64,000 nucleotides of DNA. It comes from Burkholderia sp. H160 (GTDB taxonomy: Bacteria; Pseudomonadota; Gammaproteobacteria; Burkholderiales; Burkholderiaceae). Location of the stretch: assembly GCA_000173575.1 (NCBI GenBank), contig ABYL01000014.1:1-64000 (forward strand), in the 5' to 3' direction. Positions 1 through 9,032 of the stretch are shown here, piece after piece; the stretch's first letter is position 1, and each line of letters opens with the position of its first letter. Under the pieces are notes generated by a model that was not told the origin of the DNA, did not search any database, and saw only the letters and a program-made list of their open reading frames with translations. Made by a program: the position numbers and the translations under genes.

Positions 1-585
1 GATGGCTGCTCGCCGCGCGACGCCGCGCTCGCCCAATCGCTCGAACTGGAGATCGGCGCGATCCAGCATGTGTACGCACTCGCGCGCTCGCCGACATTTG
101 CGCGCGTCGCCGAGCGCATCGCGAGTGCCGACGCGGTCTACATCCTCGGCATCCAGTCGACGCGCGGCATCAGCAACGCGTTCTACAGCTACCTCGAATA
201 CATCCGCCCGCGCGTGTTCTATTCGGACGGCATGTCGGGTTCCTATGTCGATTCGCTGAACTCGGAATTCAGTGCGCCGTACCTGATCGTCACCGACACA
301 CGCGCCTATTCGACGATCGCGCGACGCTATTGCCAGGCCGCGTCGCGCCGCGGTCTGCCGTTCGCGCTCGTCACCGATATCTACTGTCCGTGGGCGCGCG
401 AGTTCGACGGTGACCTGCTGCAGGTGAAAACCGATGTCGGTCAGTTCTGGGATTCGCTCGCACCATTGACGTGCCTGTTCAATCTGCTGATCTCGGCGGT
501 CGTTGAGCGGCGCGGACCGGCTATCGACGACCGCGTGGCGCGCAATCGCGAGCTGCAGAGCGAGTTCGATCAGTTCGATCTTTGA
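1..585 (+). CDS. MurR/RpiR-type transcriptional regulator, C-terminal SIS part (5' end outside window)
   Basis: The reading frame is open from the first base and ends at TGA 583-585, leaving 194 residues. The segment around residues 40-60 (VYILGIQSTRGISNAFYSYL) is the start of a SIS (sugar isomerase) fold. In RpiR-family regulators this fold binds a phosphosugar effector. The N-terminal HTH expected for the family would lie upstream of the window, so the regulator assignment is an inference from the SIS part alone; a stand-alone sugar isomerase is possible but less likely. The target genes cannot be named. The next gene starts about 75 bp downstream on the same strand. Confidence 0.7.
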   Translation, partial: DGCSPRDAALAQSLELEIGAIQHVYALARSPTFARVAERIASADAVYILGIQSTRGISNAFYSYLEYIRPRVFYSDGMSGSYVDSLNSEFSAPYLIVTDTRAYSTIARRYCQAASRRGLPFALVTDIYCPWAREFDGDLLQVKTDVGQFWDSLAPLTCLFNLLISAVVERRGPAIDDRVARNRELQSEFDQFDL

Positions 586-661
586 GCCGCTTCAAATCGG
601 CACCGGCGACAGGCATAGTGAAGGCTTCTGCCGGACTGCACCGGCCATGACAGGACCACGC

Positions 662-1243
662 ATGAGCCTCACCCACCCTCCGCTCGACGCCCCGCTCGTC
701 CGCGACGCCACCGAAGCCGACTTGCCTGCGATCCAGGCAATCTACGCGCACCATGTGCTGACCGGCGTCGCATCGTTCGAAGAAACCCCGCCGTCAGTCG
801 ACGATCTGCGCGCGCGGCTCGCAGCGGTGCGCAGCCACGGGCTGCCGTACATGGTCGCGGAGATCGATGGCGAGATTGCCGGCTATTGCTACGCGACGCC
901 GTATCGCCCGCGCGCCGCTTACCGCAACACGATCGAAGATTCGATCTACGTGAATGACGCGTATCGCGGACGCGGCATCGGACGCGTGCTGCTGCAGGCG
1001 CTGATCGAACGCTGCGAGACCGGGCCGTGGCGTCAGATGATCGCGGTGATCGCCGATGGCGGCAGCGGCGGCTCGTTGTCATTGCATACGCAACTCGGCT
1101 TCGAGCTGACCGGCACGTTGAAGGCGGTCGGTTACAAGCATGGCCGCTGGCTCGACACGACGTTGATGCAACGCACGCTCGGCCGCGGTGCATCGACCGG
1201 ACCCGATGACGTTTCAAACGCCGCAGGCGGCACGCAAGGCTAG
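662..1243 (+). CDS. GNAT-family N-acetyltransferase (phosphinothricin-acetyltransferase-like)
   Basis: A 193-residue protein if the ATG at 662 is used; an in-frame ATG at 647 would add five residues. It starts with the typical PAT/Bar opening (LVRDATEADLPAIQAIYAHHV). It carries the acetyl-CoA binding motif A, RGRGIGRVLLQAL, about two thirds along, preceded by the beta-strand DSIYVNDAYRG. Family members acetylate amino groups of small molecules such as L-phosphinothricin or methionine sulfoximine. The actual substrate cannot be read from sequence. It is a single-domain cytoplasmic protein. It follows the SIS regulator on the same strand but no functional link is evident. Confidence 0.85.
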   Translation: MSLTHPPLDAPLVRDATEADLPAIQAIYAHHVLTGVASFEETPPSVDDLRARLAAVRSHGLPYMVAEIDGEIAGYCYATPYRPRAAYRNTIEDSIYVNDAYRGRGIGRVLLQALIERCETGPWRQMIAVIADGGSGGSLSLHTQLGFELTGTLKAVGYKHGRWLDTTLMQRTLGRGASTGPDDVSNAAGGTQG

Positions 1244-1294
1244 ACCCGCGCGCACGACGCGGCGTCGAGGCGACCGAGGCGCCGAACGCAAAAC

Positions 1295-1849
1295 CTAACG
1301 CGCGCGCGGCAAACGCGTGAACAACGTCGGATAGTGGATCACGAGGCCATCACTATCCACGGTCAAATTCGCGGTGAACTCGCGAAAAATGCCTTCATAG
1401 CGGTACTCGCGATTCAACTCGATGCACGTGTACGCCTGCTCAGCGCGCGTGACCTGCAAGTCGGGCGTCGAGATATACGCGACCTCGATCGGCTGACGCT
1501 CGCCTTCGGCCAGTTGCAGGCGGCGGATCGGCAACGTATTGGTGTACGGTGTCGCGGCGATATCGATGTCGATGCAGCCTTCGATCGCGCTCAGCGCGAG
1601 GCCGTGCCCGTCGTGCCAGTGGCCGTCGCCATCGCCATGCAATTCAACTTCGCCACCGCCGACGATCTTCAGACGCGCGTAGCGCGTGCGCCAGTGTGCG
1701 TCGCAGCGCACCGCGTAATGCAGCCCATATGCCTTGCCATAGCGCTGCCCGACCACGACGCTTTCGACGGCAAAGCCGTCGTCGCGCGCATCGAATACCA
1801 GGTGTTCGATGCCGTCGCCCTCTTCCGAGGCCCATCGCAATTCACGCAT
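1295..1849 (-). CDS. Putative glycolipid-binding family protein
   Basis: A 184-residue protein with an AGGAG ribosome-binding site just upstream of the ATG at 1849. It has no signal peptide or membrane segment. The composition and motifs (opening RELRWASEEGDGIEHLVF, later Y-G-LHYAVRCD and IDIDIAATPYTNTLPIRRL) match the putative glycolipid-binding family (PF06475 type), which is predicted to be a beta-rich lipocalin-like barrel. The biochemical role of this family is not firmly known. It is transcribed alone, convergent with the GNAT gene, with 51 bp between stops. The annotation rests on family recognition only. Confidence 0.75.
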   Translation of the reverse strand: MRELRWASEEGDGIEHLVFDARDDGFAVESVVVGQRYGKAYGLHYAVRCDAHWRTRYARLKIVGGGEVELHGDGDGHWHDGHGLALSAIEGCIDIDIAATPYTNTLPIRRLQLAEGERQPIEVAYISTPDLQVTRAEQAYTCIELNREYRYEGIFREFTANLTVDSDGLVIHYPTLFTRLPRAR

Positions 1850-2078
1850 TGGCGTCTCCTCGAGAAACGGCGCAGCGGGTGCGCCGGGCTCTTATCGTAC
1901 TGCGAAAGCCCACGTGGCACGCAGCCCAAATCCAGGCGCGCACGGCCGGCATCCAGACGGTCGAAGTGTCGGCCGTGATGCGCCGCTCAGGTTCGATACC
2001 CAGTCAAACCGTCGAATATCAGCGCCAGGCCATGACGGACTGATGCCGCACATGCACGGCTCAAAATGGCACAGCGAT
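1850..2078. other. Intergenic region between glycolipid-binding-like gene and porin terminator
   Basis: The gap between the start of the leftward gene at 1849 and the leftward porin end at 2184 is about 330 bp. It should contain the promoter of the 1295-1849 gene. At its right end it holds the porin terminator, listed separately. I see no credible coding frame, repeat or RNA gene in the rest; the open frames across it have the composition of chance high-GC frames. Confidence 0.5.
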
Positions 2079-2111
2079 AAAAAAAGCTGCGCACTCGACG
2101 TGCGCAGCTTT
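2079..2111 (-). terminator. Rho-independent terminator of the porin / TRAP transcript
   Basis: An 11-bp perfect inverted repeat (AAAGCTGCGCA at 2083-2093, TGCGCAGCTTT at 2101-2111) has a 7-nt loop. Read leftward, it is followed by seven T residues (complement of 2079-2085). It lies 72 bp beyond the porin stop codon, the expected position for ending the leftward transcript. Confidence 0.9.
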
Positions 2112-2183
2112 GGAGACTGACGACGCAAAAAACTGCGTCGATGTGGCGGCAAAACAACGCGCCGCCACGTATTCAGTAACTGT

Positions 2184-3422
2184 TTAGAACTTGTGGATGA
2201 TACCGACGCCGACAGCAACCTGGCTGCGCGACGACGACGGCGAACCGTTCTGAGCGTCACCGATGCTTGCGGTTGCATCGATGATGGTCTTGCCGTTGCC
2301 TGCCAGCGTCTGGCCGCCAGCGCGCTGATACGCTTCCAGCGCGTACAGGCCGGTACGCTTCGACAGCGTGTAGTACTGACCCAGGTTGAACTGGTTGTAG
2401 CTAGCCGTGTTCGAGATGCCGTTCGACGACGTTGCACGGGTGTAGCTATAGCCAGCGGCCAGGTCCAGCACCGAGATCGGCTTCCAGTGCAGCACTGCGC
2501 CACCCGTGTTCCAGATTTGCGTGCCGTGGAACAACGAGCTCGAACCCGCAGCGTATTGAACGTTCGAGTATGCGAACGAAACGTCCCACGCCGAGTTGAA
2601 CGCGTAGCCGCCCGTCACTGCAACGCGCTGCTGCTTCGCTGCGGTCTGGAAGCCGTTGTTGATTGCCGAGATGGCCGGCTGTGCGCCGTTGTTCGACATC
2701 GCGGAATTCCAGTTCGTGCTGGCCGCGGCCGTGGCGGTGGCGGGGGTGAAAATCCCCGCATTGTCGATACGCTGGATACCTGCAGCGATGCCGACCGGGC
2801 CGTTCAGGTACTGTGCTGCGACGCTCCAAACCTGCCCAGCAGAGAAGCTGCCCGCGTTGCCGCCCAGCGAGTACGAGCCGCTGACCGTCAGACCGGCGAA
2901 TCTCGGCGACGTGTAGACCAGCGAGTTGTTCGAGCGGTACAGCGTATCCAGCGAGTCGATATCACCCGGGTGCGCGCCGTATGCACCGGTCAGCCACGTG
3001 GTCGGGCTGTACGGCGAGAGCAGCGTGTAGTACGAGGTGTACTGGCGGCCAGCGGTCAGCGTACCGAACTGCGCGTTCGTCATACCGACCCATGCCTGAC
3101 GGCTGAAGCCCAGACCCGACACGCTTTCCGCACCCGTTGCGCTGTTAAAGCCTTGTTCCAACGTGAAAATGGCCTTGGTGCCGCCACCCAGATCTTCCGA
3201 GCCCTTCAGGCCGAAACGGCTGCCAGCCCAGATGCCGTTGATCATCTTGACCACCGAGCGACCGCCCGCGGACGGCTTCGACGAGCCCAGCGCGCTCAAC
3301 GACGTCGAGCTGTTCTGCCAACCCAGGCCCGCATCGACGATACCGTAAAGCGTCACGCTGCTTTGTGCATGTGCGCCGAGGGCGACCAAGGCCACTGCCG
3401 AAGCTACGAGAGTCTTTTTCAT
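2184..3422 (-). CDS. Gram-negative porin (OmpC-type, Burkholderia family)
   Basis: A 412-residue outer-membrane protein. The N-terminal 19-20 residues (MKKTLVASAVALVALGAHAQ) are a classic Sec signal peptide. The mature protein begins SSVTLYGIVDAGLGW, the standard opening of trimeric 16-stranded beta-proteobacterial porins. It ends in HKF, with the terminal Phe used for BAM-dependent assembly. Internal hallmarks include SRFGLKGSEDLGGGTKAIFTLEQGF. It lies 76 bp downstream of the TRAP large permease with no terminator between them. It may therefore be co-transcribed with dctPQM and give outer-membrane entry for the uronates or aldarates that TRAP imports; the substrate link is inferred from position. 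Confidence 0.92.
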   Translation of the reverse strand: MKKTLVASAVALVALGAHAQSSVTLYGIVDAGLGWQNSSTSLSALGSSKPSAGGRSVVKMINGIWAGSRFGLKGSEDLGGGTKAIFTLEQGFNSATGAESVSGLGFSRQAWVGMTNAQFGTLTAGRQYTSYYTLLSPYSPTTWLTGAYGAHPGDIDSLDTLYRSNNSLVYTSPRFAGLTVSGSYSLGGNAGSFSAGQVWSVAAQYLNGPVGIAAGIQRIDNAGIFTPATATAAASTNWNSAMSNNGAQPAISAINNGFQTAAKQQRVAVTGGYAFNSAWDVSFAYSNVQYAAGSSSLFHGTQIWNTGGAVLHWKPISVLDLAAGYSYTRATSSNGISNTASYNQFNLGQYYTLSKRTGLYALEAYQRAGGQTLAGNGKTIIDATASIGDAQNGSPSSSRSQVAVGVGIIHKF

Positions 3423-3479
3423 TTTTACTCCTGGTTAAAAACTTTTTGATGCAGCCTGTGCAAGCACCGCAGAGTGTGG

Positions 3480-3493
3480 ATAAAACGTTTTAT
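3480..3493. repeat. 14-bp perfect palindrome between TRAP permease and porin
   Basis: ATAAAACGTTTTAT reads identically on both strands. It sits five bases past the dctM stop and about 60 bp before the porin start. It may be an operator or part of a porin promoter; nothing in the sequence decides which. Confidence 0.4.
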
Positions 3494-3498
3494 TTCGA

Positions 3499-4851
3499 TC
3501 AGAACACCGGATGACCGTTGATGATGCTCGGCAACCAGGTCGAGAACCACGGGACATAGGTGACGATATTGATCGCCGAGAAGATAGCGAGGTAATACGG
3601 CCACGCCACCTTAGTAGTTTCCCCTATCGACACATTGCCAATTGCACATCCAATAAACTGCACAGAACCAATCGGCGGGTGCACGAGACCCAAGGCGCAG
3701 TTCAGCAGGATCATGATGCCGAACTGAACCGGGCCCACGCCGTTGTGCATCGCCATCGGCAGGAACAGCGGGGTCGTGATCAGGATGTGCGCCGCCATGT
3801 CGACGAACGTACCGAGGAACACCTGAATCACGTTGATGTACAACAACATCAGCCACGGCAGCGAGGTCGCGCCGTCGAGCATGCGTTCGATCGCCTCCGG
3901 GATCTCCAGATAGGCCATCTGGAAGCGCAGCATGTTCGATACGCCGATCAGCAGCAGCACCACGCCGGTCGTTTTCGCCGCCTTACCGAGCGCATGGCCG
4001 AGCTTCTTCATCGACAGCGAGCGATACACGACGATCGTCAGCACCAGCGAATAACCCACGGCAATCGCGGCCGCCTCTGTTGCAGTGGCAATACCGCGCG
4101 CCACACAGAACAGAATGATCGCGATGACCATCAGCCCCGGCACCGCACCGATGAACGTACGCAGCACCGCCATCCAGCCCGGGAAACGCTGCAGTTCGGT
4201 CGAACCGTCGGGACGGCGCGGATAGCCGAACTTGACGGCCTGCCAGTAAGCGGCGATCAGCACGAGGCCCATCACCCACAGCACCGGCAACAGACCGGAG
4301 AACAGCAGATCGCCGATCGACACACCGCTGATCTGCTTGCCGTTCAGCACGCCGCTCACGCCTTGCGCCGCGAACGCGTAGATGATCATGTTGGTCGACG
4401 TCGGCATCAGCGCGCCGGCGAGCGACGAGTGCGTGGTCACGTTGACCGCGTAGGCGGCGCTATAACCTTCGCGCTTCATCAGCGGGATCACGACGCCGCC
4501 CATGGCCGACGTATCCGCGGTCGGCGAACCCGACACGCCGCCGAACAGCGTACAGGCGACCACATTGGCCATGCCGAGGCCGCCGCGGAAATGGCCGACC
4601 GTGGCTTGCGCAAAACGCAGGATGCGGTCGGCGATGCCGCCATGCAGCATCAGCTCGCCCGAGAAGATGAAGAACGGCACCGCGAGGAAGGAGAAACCGT
4701 TCATGCCCGAGATCATCGACTGCATCGCGGTCGCGGTCGGCAGACCTTCGAACAGATACGTCAGAACGCAGGACAGGCCCAACGCGAATGAAACCGGAAC
4801 GCCTAGAAAGAGAAAAACTAGAAAGCTAGCTGTAAGAAGGGCAAGTTCCAT
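3499..4851 (-). CDS. dctM: TRAP transporter large permease (DctM subunit)
   Basis: A 450-residue, very hydrophobic protein with about 12 predicted membrane segments. It is recognisable as DctM by its opening (MELALLTASFLVFLFLGVP) and by motifs such as GGVSGSPTADTSAMGGVVIP and the late LVHPPIGSV. The frame stays open 36 codons upstream of the ATG at 4851, but that extension is polar and lies within the reverse of the DctQ end, so the internal ATG is used. DctM forms the Na+-driven translocation channel of TRAP systems with DctQ. It lies 13 bp after dctQ. The probable cargo is a hexuronate or aldarate, inferred from the surrounding pathway and shared operator motif. Confidence 0.93.
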   Translation of the reverse strand: MELALLTASFLVFLFLGVPVSFALGLSCVLTYLFEGLPTATAMQSMISGMNGFSFLAVPFFIFSGELMLHGGIADRILRFAQATVGHFRGGLGMANVVACTLFGGVSGSPTADTSAMGGVVIPLMKREGYSAAYAVNVTTHSSLAGALMPTSTNMIIYAFAAQGVSGVLNGKQISGVSIGDLLFSGLLPVLWVMGLVLIAAYWQAVKFGYPRRPDGSTELQRFPGWMAVLRTFIGAVPGLMVIAIILFCVARGIATATEAAAIAVGYSLVLTIVVYRSLSMKKLGHALGKAAKTTGVVLLLIGVSNMLRFQMAYLEIPEAIERMLDGATSLPWLMLLYINVIQVFLGTFVDMAAHILITTPLFLPMAMHNGVGPVQFGIMILLNCALGLVHPPIGSVQFIGCAIGNVSIGETTKVAWPYYLAIFSAINIVTYVPWFSTWLPSIINGHPVF

Positions 4852-4864
4852 GATGGTTCTACTT

Positions 4865-5374
4865 TTATTCCGTGGCGGAGAGTTCGAGCGCTGGCTCTTT
4901 CCGGTTCCCGGCGAAGAGTTCGAGCAGATGCTCGATCGAGAACAACGCGATGCACACACTCGCGAAGATCGGGATGCAGTAGCGCACGCCTTCCGGCACG
5001 CCGATGATCGGAATGCGGTCGCCCATCGTGGTTTCCGCCATCTCGAAGCAACCGACGAAAACCGCCACCGCGAAAGCGATCAGGCAGAGGTGCTGGATCC
5101 CTTTCGCAATCAACTGGCCCTTCTCCGGCAATTTCTTGACGAGCGAGTCGAGTCCGATGTGACCGCCCTCGCGAACCTTGAGCGCGGCGCCGAACATCGC
5201 GATCAGGATCACCAGCAACAATGCGATCGGCTCGACGTAATCGGGTGCGTCGCTAAACACGTAGCGCATCACCACGCTATAAATCACGAGCAGGCAAAGT
5301 GCGGCGAGGCTTAACGACGCTACAACCAGCAGCACGCGAAAAAGAAAATCATTTGGGCGTTTCAGGAAACTCAT
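4865..5374 (-). CDS. dctQ: TRAP transporter small permease (DctQ subunit)
   Basis: A 169-residue protein starting MSFLKRPNDFLFRVLLVV at the ATG at 5374. It has four membrane helices and the DctQ hallmark around VVMRYVFSDAPDYVEPIALLL. The open frame extends another 117 codons upstream, but that part is arginine-rich and crosses a perfect hairpin, so it is not coding. DctQ docks the periplasmic binding protein onto DctM and is essential for transport in TRAP systems. It is the middle gene of dctP-dctQ-dctM. A strong hairpin in the leader separates it from dctP and probably lowers its expression relative to the binding protein. Confidence 0.92.
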   Translation of the reverse strand: MSFLKRPNDFLFRVLLVVASLSLAALCLLVIYSVVMRYVFSDAPDYVEPIALLLVILIAMFGAALKVREGGHIGLDSLVKKLPEKGQLIAKGIQHLCLIAFAVAVFVGCFEMAETTMGDRIPIIGVPEGVRYCIPIFASVCIALFSIEHLLELFAGNRKEPALELSATE

Positions 5375-5456
5375 GACCCTGTCCTTGCTTACGACCGACC
5401 TATGCTTGAAATTCGGCCATCCCGATGCGACGCCATCTGCACGCGCGAGACCTCGC

Positions 5457-5500
5457 GCGGCGGAAGGTCTCGCGAGTTGCCTCGCGAGACCTTCCGCCGC
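5457..5500 (-). repeat. Perfect 20-bp inverted repeat (hairpin) between dctP and dctQ
   Basis: The left arm 5457-5476 and right arm 5481-5500 are exact reverse complements of 20 bp with a 4-nt loop. The right arm is CTCGCGAGACCTTCCGCCGC. No T-tract follows on the leftward strand, so it is not an ordinary terminator. Such intercistronic hairpins after binding-protein genes commonly stabilise the upstream mRNA or attenuate the downstream genes. An overlapping GCGCGA/TCGCGC repeat around 5443-5458 could form a competing stem. Confidence 0.85.
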
Positions 5501-5547
5501 TGCTGCGATAAACGTTGCTATTGCTGATTGCGTCCGGGACGCGAGAC

Positions 5548-6594
<1,047 letters not shown>

Positions 6595-6834
6595 TTAATG
6601 CGTCTCCGGCTTCACGCTCGCCCCCTCGCAGGTGCGGGCGCTTGCCCTACTGGCTGTGCGACTTCCCCGGCACAGATAACCCAGCACTCCAGTCGGCAAC
6701 TCGACTACTTGCTTCAATCGCGCCGGCCAGCTTCTGACATGCATGCGGCATCGACCACAACCGCACTGCTCCCCTGAAACCCACCGTATCGCACTGCCAC
6801 ACGAACACAGAAAGCCATTTGTTTGGGCTTATAT

Positions 6835-6851
6835 GTTGTACGACGACATAT
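6835..6851 (+). promoter_or_regulatory. Operator-like site A of the uronate regulon (dctP promoter)
   Basis: GTTGTACGACGACATAT. It is embedded in a near-palindrome (ATATGT to ACATAT, 6831-6851) and matches the motif recurring in the island's other promoter regions. It is about 295 bp upstream of dctP. The proposed binder is the FadR-type regulator at 13543-14286; this is inference. Confidence 0.65.
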
Positions 6852-7049
6852 GAAGTCTATTAAACGGGTTTTAACTTGTACAGACGGTATTTACCCGCAT
6901 CAAGGAAAGCGCCGACACGTATGACCGGCGTGGCATGCCGCCAAGGCCCCGCGCCGTCTGGCATTGGCTGGGGACGGAATCGAAGGGGTCTCCGGGGGTG
7001 TTGTTTATTTGCTGAAGAAACTCGATGAACCGTGGTCTCCACACCACGT

Positions 7050-7066
7050 GTTGTACGATGAGTGAC
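7050..7066 (+). promoter_or_regulatory. Operator-like site B of the uronate regulon (distal dctP region)
   Basis: GTTGTACGATGAGTGAC, a second copy of the island motif, 199 bp beyond site A. The first 12 bases fit the consensus exactly and the right end is degenerate. Paired sites could support looping or cooperative binding. Confidence 0.55.
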
Positions 7067-7097
7067 AAATAAAGCGCCGCAGAAACAACCCAAAAAA

Positions 7098-7131
7098 TTA
7101 AAAACGCCGGGAGAAAGATTTCATCCCGGCG
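7098..7131 (-). terminator. Rho-independent terminator after the SMP-30 lactonase gene
   Basis: Arms CGCCGGGA (7105-7112) and TCCCGGCG (7124-7131) are separated by 11 nt. Read leftward, they are followed by TTTTTAATTTTTTG. It is 20 bp past the stop of the leftward lactonase gene. Confidence 0.88.
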
Positions 7132-7151
7132 CATGCGTTTTGTAATGCTTA

Positions 7152-8084
7152 TTACAGTTGGCCCGCGTATTCGGGCTCTGCCAGCCCGCTCACGCCGGGC
7201 CGCAGCGCGAACACGTGGCCGTCGTGCTCGCTCGCGCCGTTGGCCGGGCGAATCGACGTGACGAACAGCGTATCGAGATCACGGCCGCCGAACGCGCACA
7301 TGGCAGGCTTGAGGGCCGGCACCGGAATCTGCCGGTCCAGCTCGCCCTGCGGCGTAAAGCGCAGCAGCAGACCGGCGTCGTTCGCGCAGATCCAGTAGCA
7401 GCCGTCGGCGTCCACTGCCGCGCCGTCCGGACGGCCCGAGTAGTGGTGCAGATCGGCGAACACGCGACGGTTGCGCGGCTCGCCGGTCTCGACGTCGTAG
7501 TCGAACGCCCAGATCAGCCGGCGCAGCGGATGCGAGTCGGACAAATACATCGTCGTGCCGTCCGGCGACCAGCCGAGGCCGTTCTGCGTGATCAGCGAAT
7601 CGACGACCGGCGCGGACAGCACGCCCTTCTCGTCGAAGCGGTACAGAGAGCCGCCCGGGATCGCGGCGGCCATGTCCATGACCATCGTGCCGGCCCAGAA
7701 GCGTCCTTGCCGGTCGCAGCGGCCATCGTTGAAACGCATGCCGCCGTGCGGGAATTCAGGCGCCGCGAGCTTGCGCAGCGATGCTGTCAGCGGCTCGCCG
7801 CTGGCCGCGTTCGACGCATCGGCGAGCGTGACTGCGAACAGTCCGGTCTCGCAGCCGGCGAGCACAGTGCCATGACGATCGAACGCGATACAGGCGACCT
7901 GTTCCGGCAGCAGCCATTCGGTGCGCTTGCCCGTCTCGACCGAGCCACGCACGATCTTCTTCGCCGGAATGTCGACCCAGTACAGCGCCTGCCCGGCCGC
8001 GCGCCAGACCGGGCTTTCGCCCGTGGCCGCGGGCAGCAGCCCCGCCGCCTCGAACCGCTCTACCCGCGGATTCGCGCTCATCAT
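7152..8084 (-). CDS. SMP-30/gluconolactonase-family lactonase (probable aldarolactonase)
   Basis: A 310-residue, six-bladed beta-propeller enzyme. Family signatures are GESPVWRAAGQALYWVD near the start, RFNDGRCDRQGRFWAGTM in the middle, and a metal-ligand region SDSHPLRRLIWAFDYD. The start at 8084 gives an ATGA overlap with the preceding dehydrogenase stop; the adjacent ATG at 8081 is equally possible. The frame is open much further upstream, but that is the antisense shadow of the neighbour. Uronate dehydrogenase makes an aldarolactone, and a divalent-metal lactonase of this family can open it to glucarate or galactarate. Translational coupling to the dehydrogenase supports that role. Confidence 0.88.
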   Translation of the reverse strand: MMSANPRVERFEAAGLLPAATGESPVWRAAGQALYWVDIPAKKIVRGSVETGKRTEWLLPEQVACIAFDRHGTVLAGCETGLFAVTLADASNAASGEPLTASLRKLAAPEFPHGGMRFNDGRCDRQGRFWAGTMVMDMAAAIPGGSLYRFDEKGVLSAPVVDSLITQNGLGWSPDGTTMYLSDSHPLRRLIWAFDYDVETGEPRNRRVFADLHHYSGRPDGAAVDADGCYWICANDAGLLLRFTPQGELDRQIPVPALKPAMCAFGGRDLDTLFVTSIRPANGASEHDGHVFALRPGVSGLAEPEYAGQL

Positions 8085-8932
8085 TTGGGCTCCCGCTTCG
8101 GCTCCATCGGACCGGCAAGCACGAACGGACCGCCCTGGTACAGCTGGGTCGGGTCGTCGAAGCGCGTGTCGGGGGCGCTTGGCGGGAACAGGTGCTCGAA
8201 CTGCGCGGAGCTGTCCTGCGGACGGTAGCCAAGGAGTGCGGCGTTCGTGTTGTCGACCCACGCGGTGCGGTTGTTCGACACGCCGTACACGATCGCGTGG
8301 CCGACGCGGTTCGTGAACAGCGAGCAGCGCACGAGCTCGATGAAATCGCGGTAGCTCAGATACGTGACCAGCATGCGCGCGGTCTTCGGCTGCTCGAACG
8401 ACGAGCCGATTCGCAGACACACGGTTTCGAGGCCGAAGCGGTCGAAGTAGTAGCGCGACAGCGACTCGCCGAAGCACTTCGTCACGCCGTACAGGCTGTC
8501 CGGGCGCAGCGGCGCGTCGGTATCGAGAACCGACGTCACCGGGTGGAACCCAACCGCGTGATTCGAGCTCGCGTAGATGATGCGCTTCACGCCGTGCTTC
8601 TGGGCGGCCGAGTACAGGTTGTACAGGCCACGGATGTTCGCTTCGAGCAGGTCTTCGAACGGCGCTTCGACGGAAATGCCGCCGAGATGCACCACCGCGT
8701 CCACGCCTTCGAGCAGCGCGTGCACGGCCGCTTCATCGGCGAGATCGACGACGGACGCTTCTTCGTGCGCGGCGACCTCGCCGAGCGACGCGATATCGGA
8801 CACGCGCACGACGTCGGCCCATTGCGCGAGCGCGGGACGCAGTTGCTTGCCGAGGTTGCCCGCGGCACCGGTGAGCAGCAGACGGCGGAAGGGTTTCTTT
8901 GCCGCGGAGCGGTCAACGTTCAAATCGGTCAT
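8081..8932 (-). CDS. NAD-dependent uronate dehydrogenase paralogue 1 (SDR/epimerase family)
   Basis: A 283-residue protein with an N-terminal extension of about 15 residues before the Rossmann fold. The NAD-binding GAAGNLG lies at about 22-28 and the catalytic YGVTK (Tyr148, Lys152) follows SSNHAVGFHPV. This SSNHA-G--P arrangement and the overall length match uronate dehydrogenases, which oxidise D-galacturonate or D-glucuronate to the aldarolactone. The protein is coupled by a 4-bp overlap to the lactonase gene. It shares the SSNHA and RPDxxYG core with the second copy at 20483-21277 but is divergent elsewhere, so a different substrate preference is possible. Confidence 0.85.
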   Translation of the reverse strand: MTDLNVDRSAAKKPFRRLLLTGAAGNLGKQLRPALAQWADVVRVSDIASLGEVAAHEEASVVDLADEAAVHALLEGVDAVVHLGGISVEAPFEDLLEANIRGLYNLYSAAQKHGVKRIIYASSNHAVGFHPVTSVLDTDAPLRPDSLYGVTKCFGESLSRYYFDRFGLETVCLRIGSSFEQPKTARMLVTYLSYRDFIELVRCSLFTNRVGHAIVYGVSNNRTAWVDNTNAALLGYRPQDSSAQFEHLFPPSAPDTRFDDPTQLYQGGPFVLAGPMEPKREPK

Positions 8933-8973
8933 GTCTCTTTGCTTTTGTGATTGCGAGCGGAGCTACTGAATAG

Positions 8974-9004
8974 AAAAGCGAGCGCCGGCTGGACCGGCGC
9001 TCGC
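8974..9004 (-). terminator. Hairpin terminator or attenuator between garD and the uronate dehydrogenase
   Basis: An 11-bp perfect stem (GCGAGCGCCGG 8978-8988, CCGGCGCTCGC 8994-9004) has a 5-nt loop and is followed leftward by TTTT. Only about 40 bp remain before the next start and no operator copy is there. Partial read-through from garD seems more likely than a new promoter. Confidence 0.75.
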
Positions 9005-9032
9005 CTCAGGATTGATGGCGCAGGGTGCCTGA

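Noticed and set aside
4852-4959. N-terminal extension of the TRAP large permease to 4959
   Set aside because: The extension is polar, overlaps the DctQ coding end and would hide the first membrane helix; ATG 4851 gives the family N-terminus.
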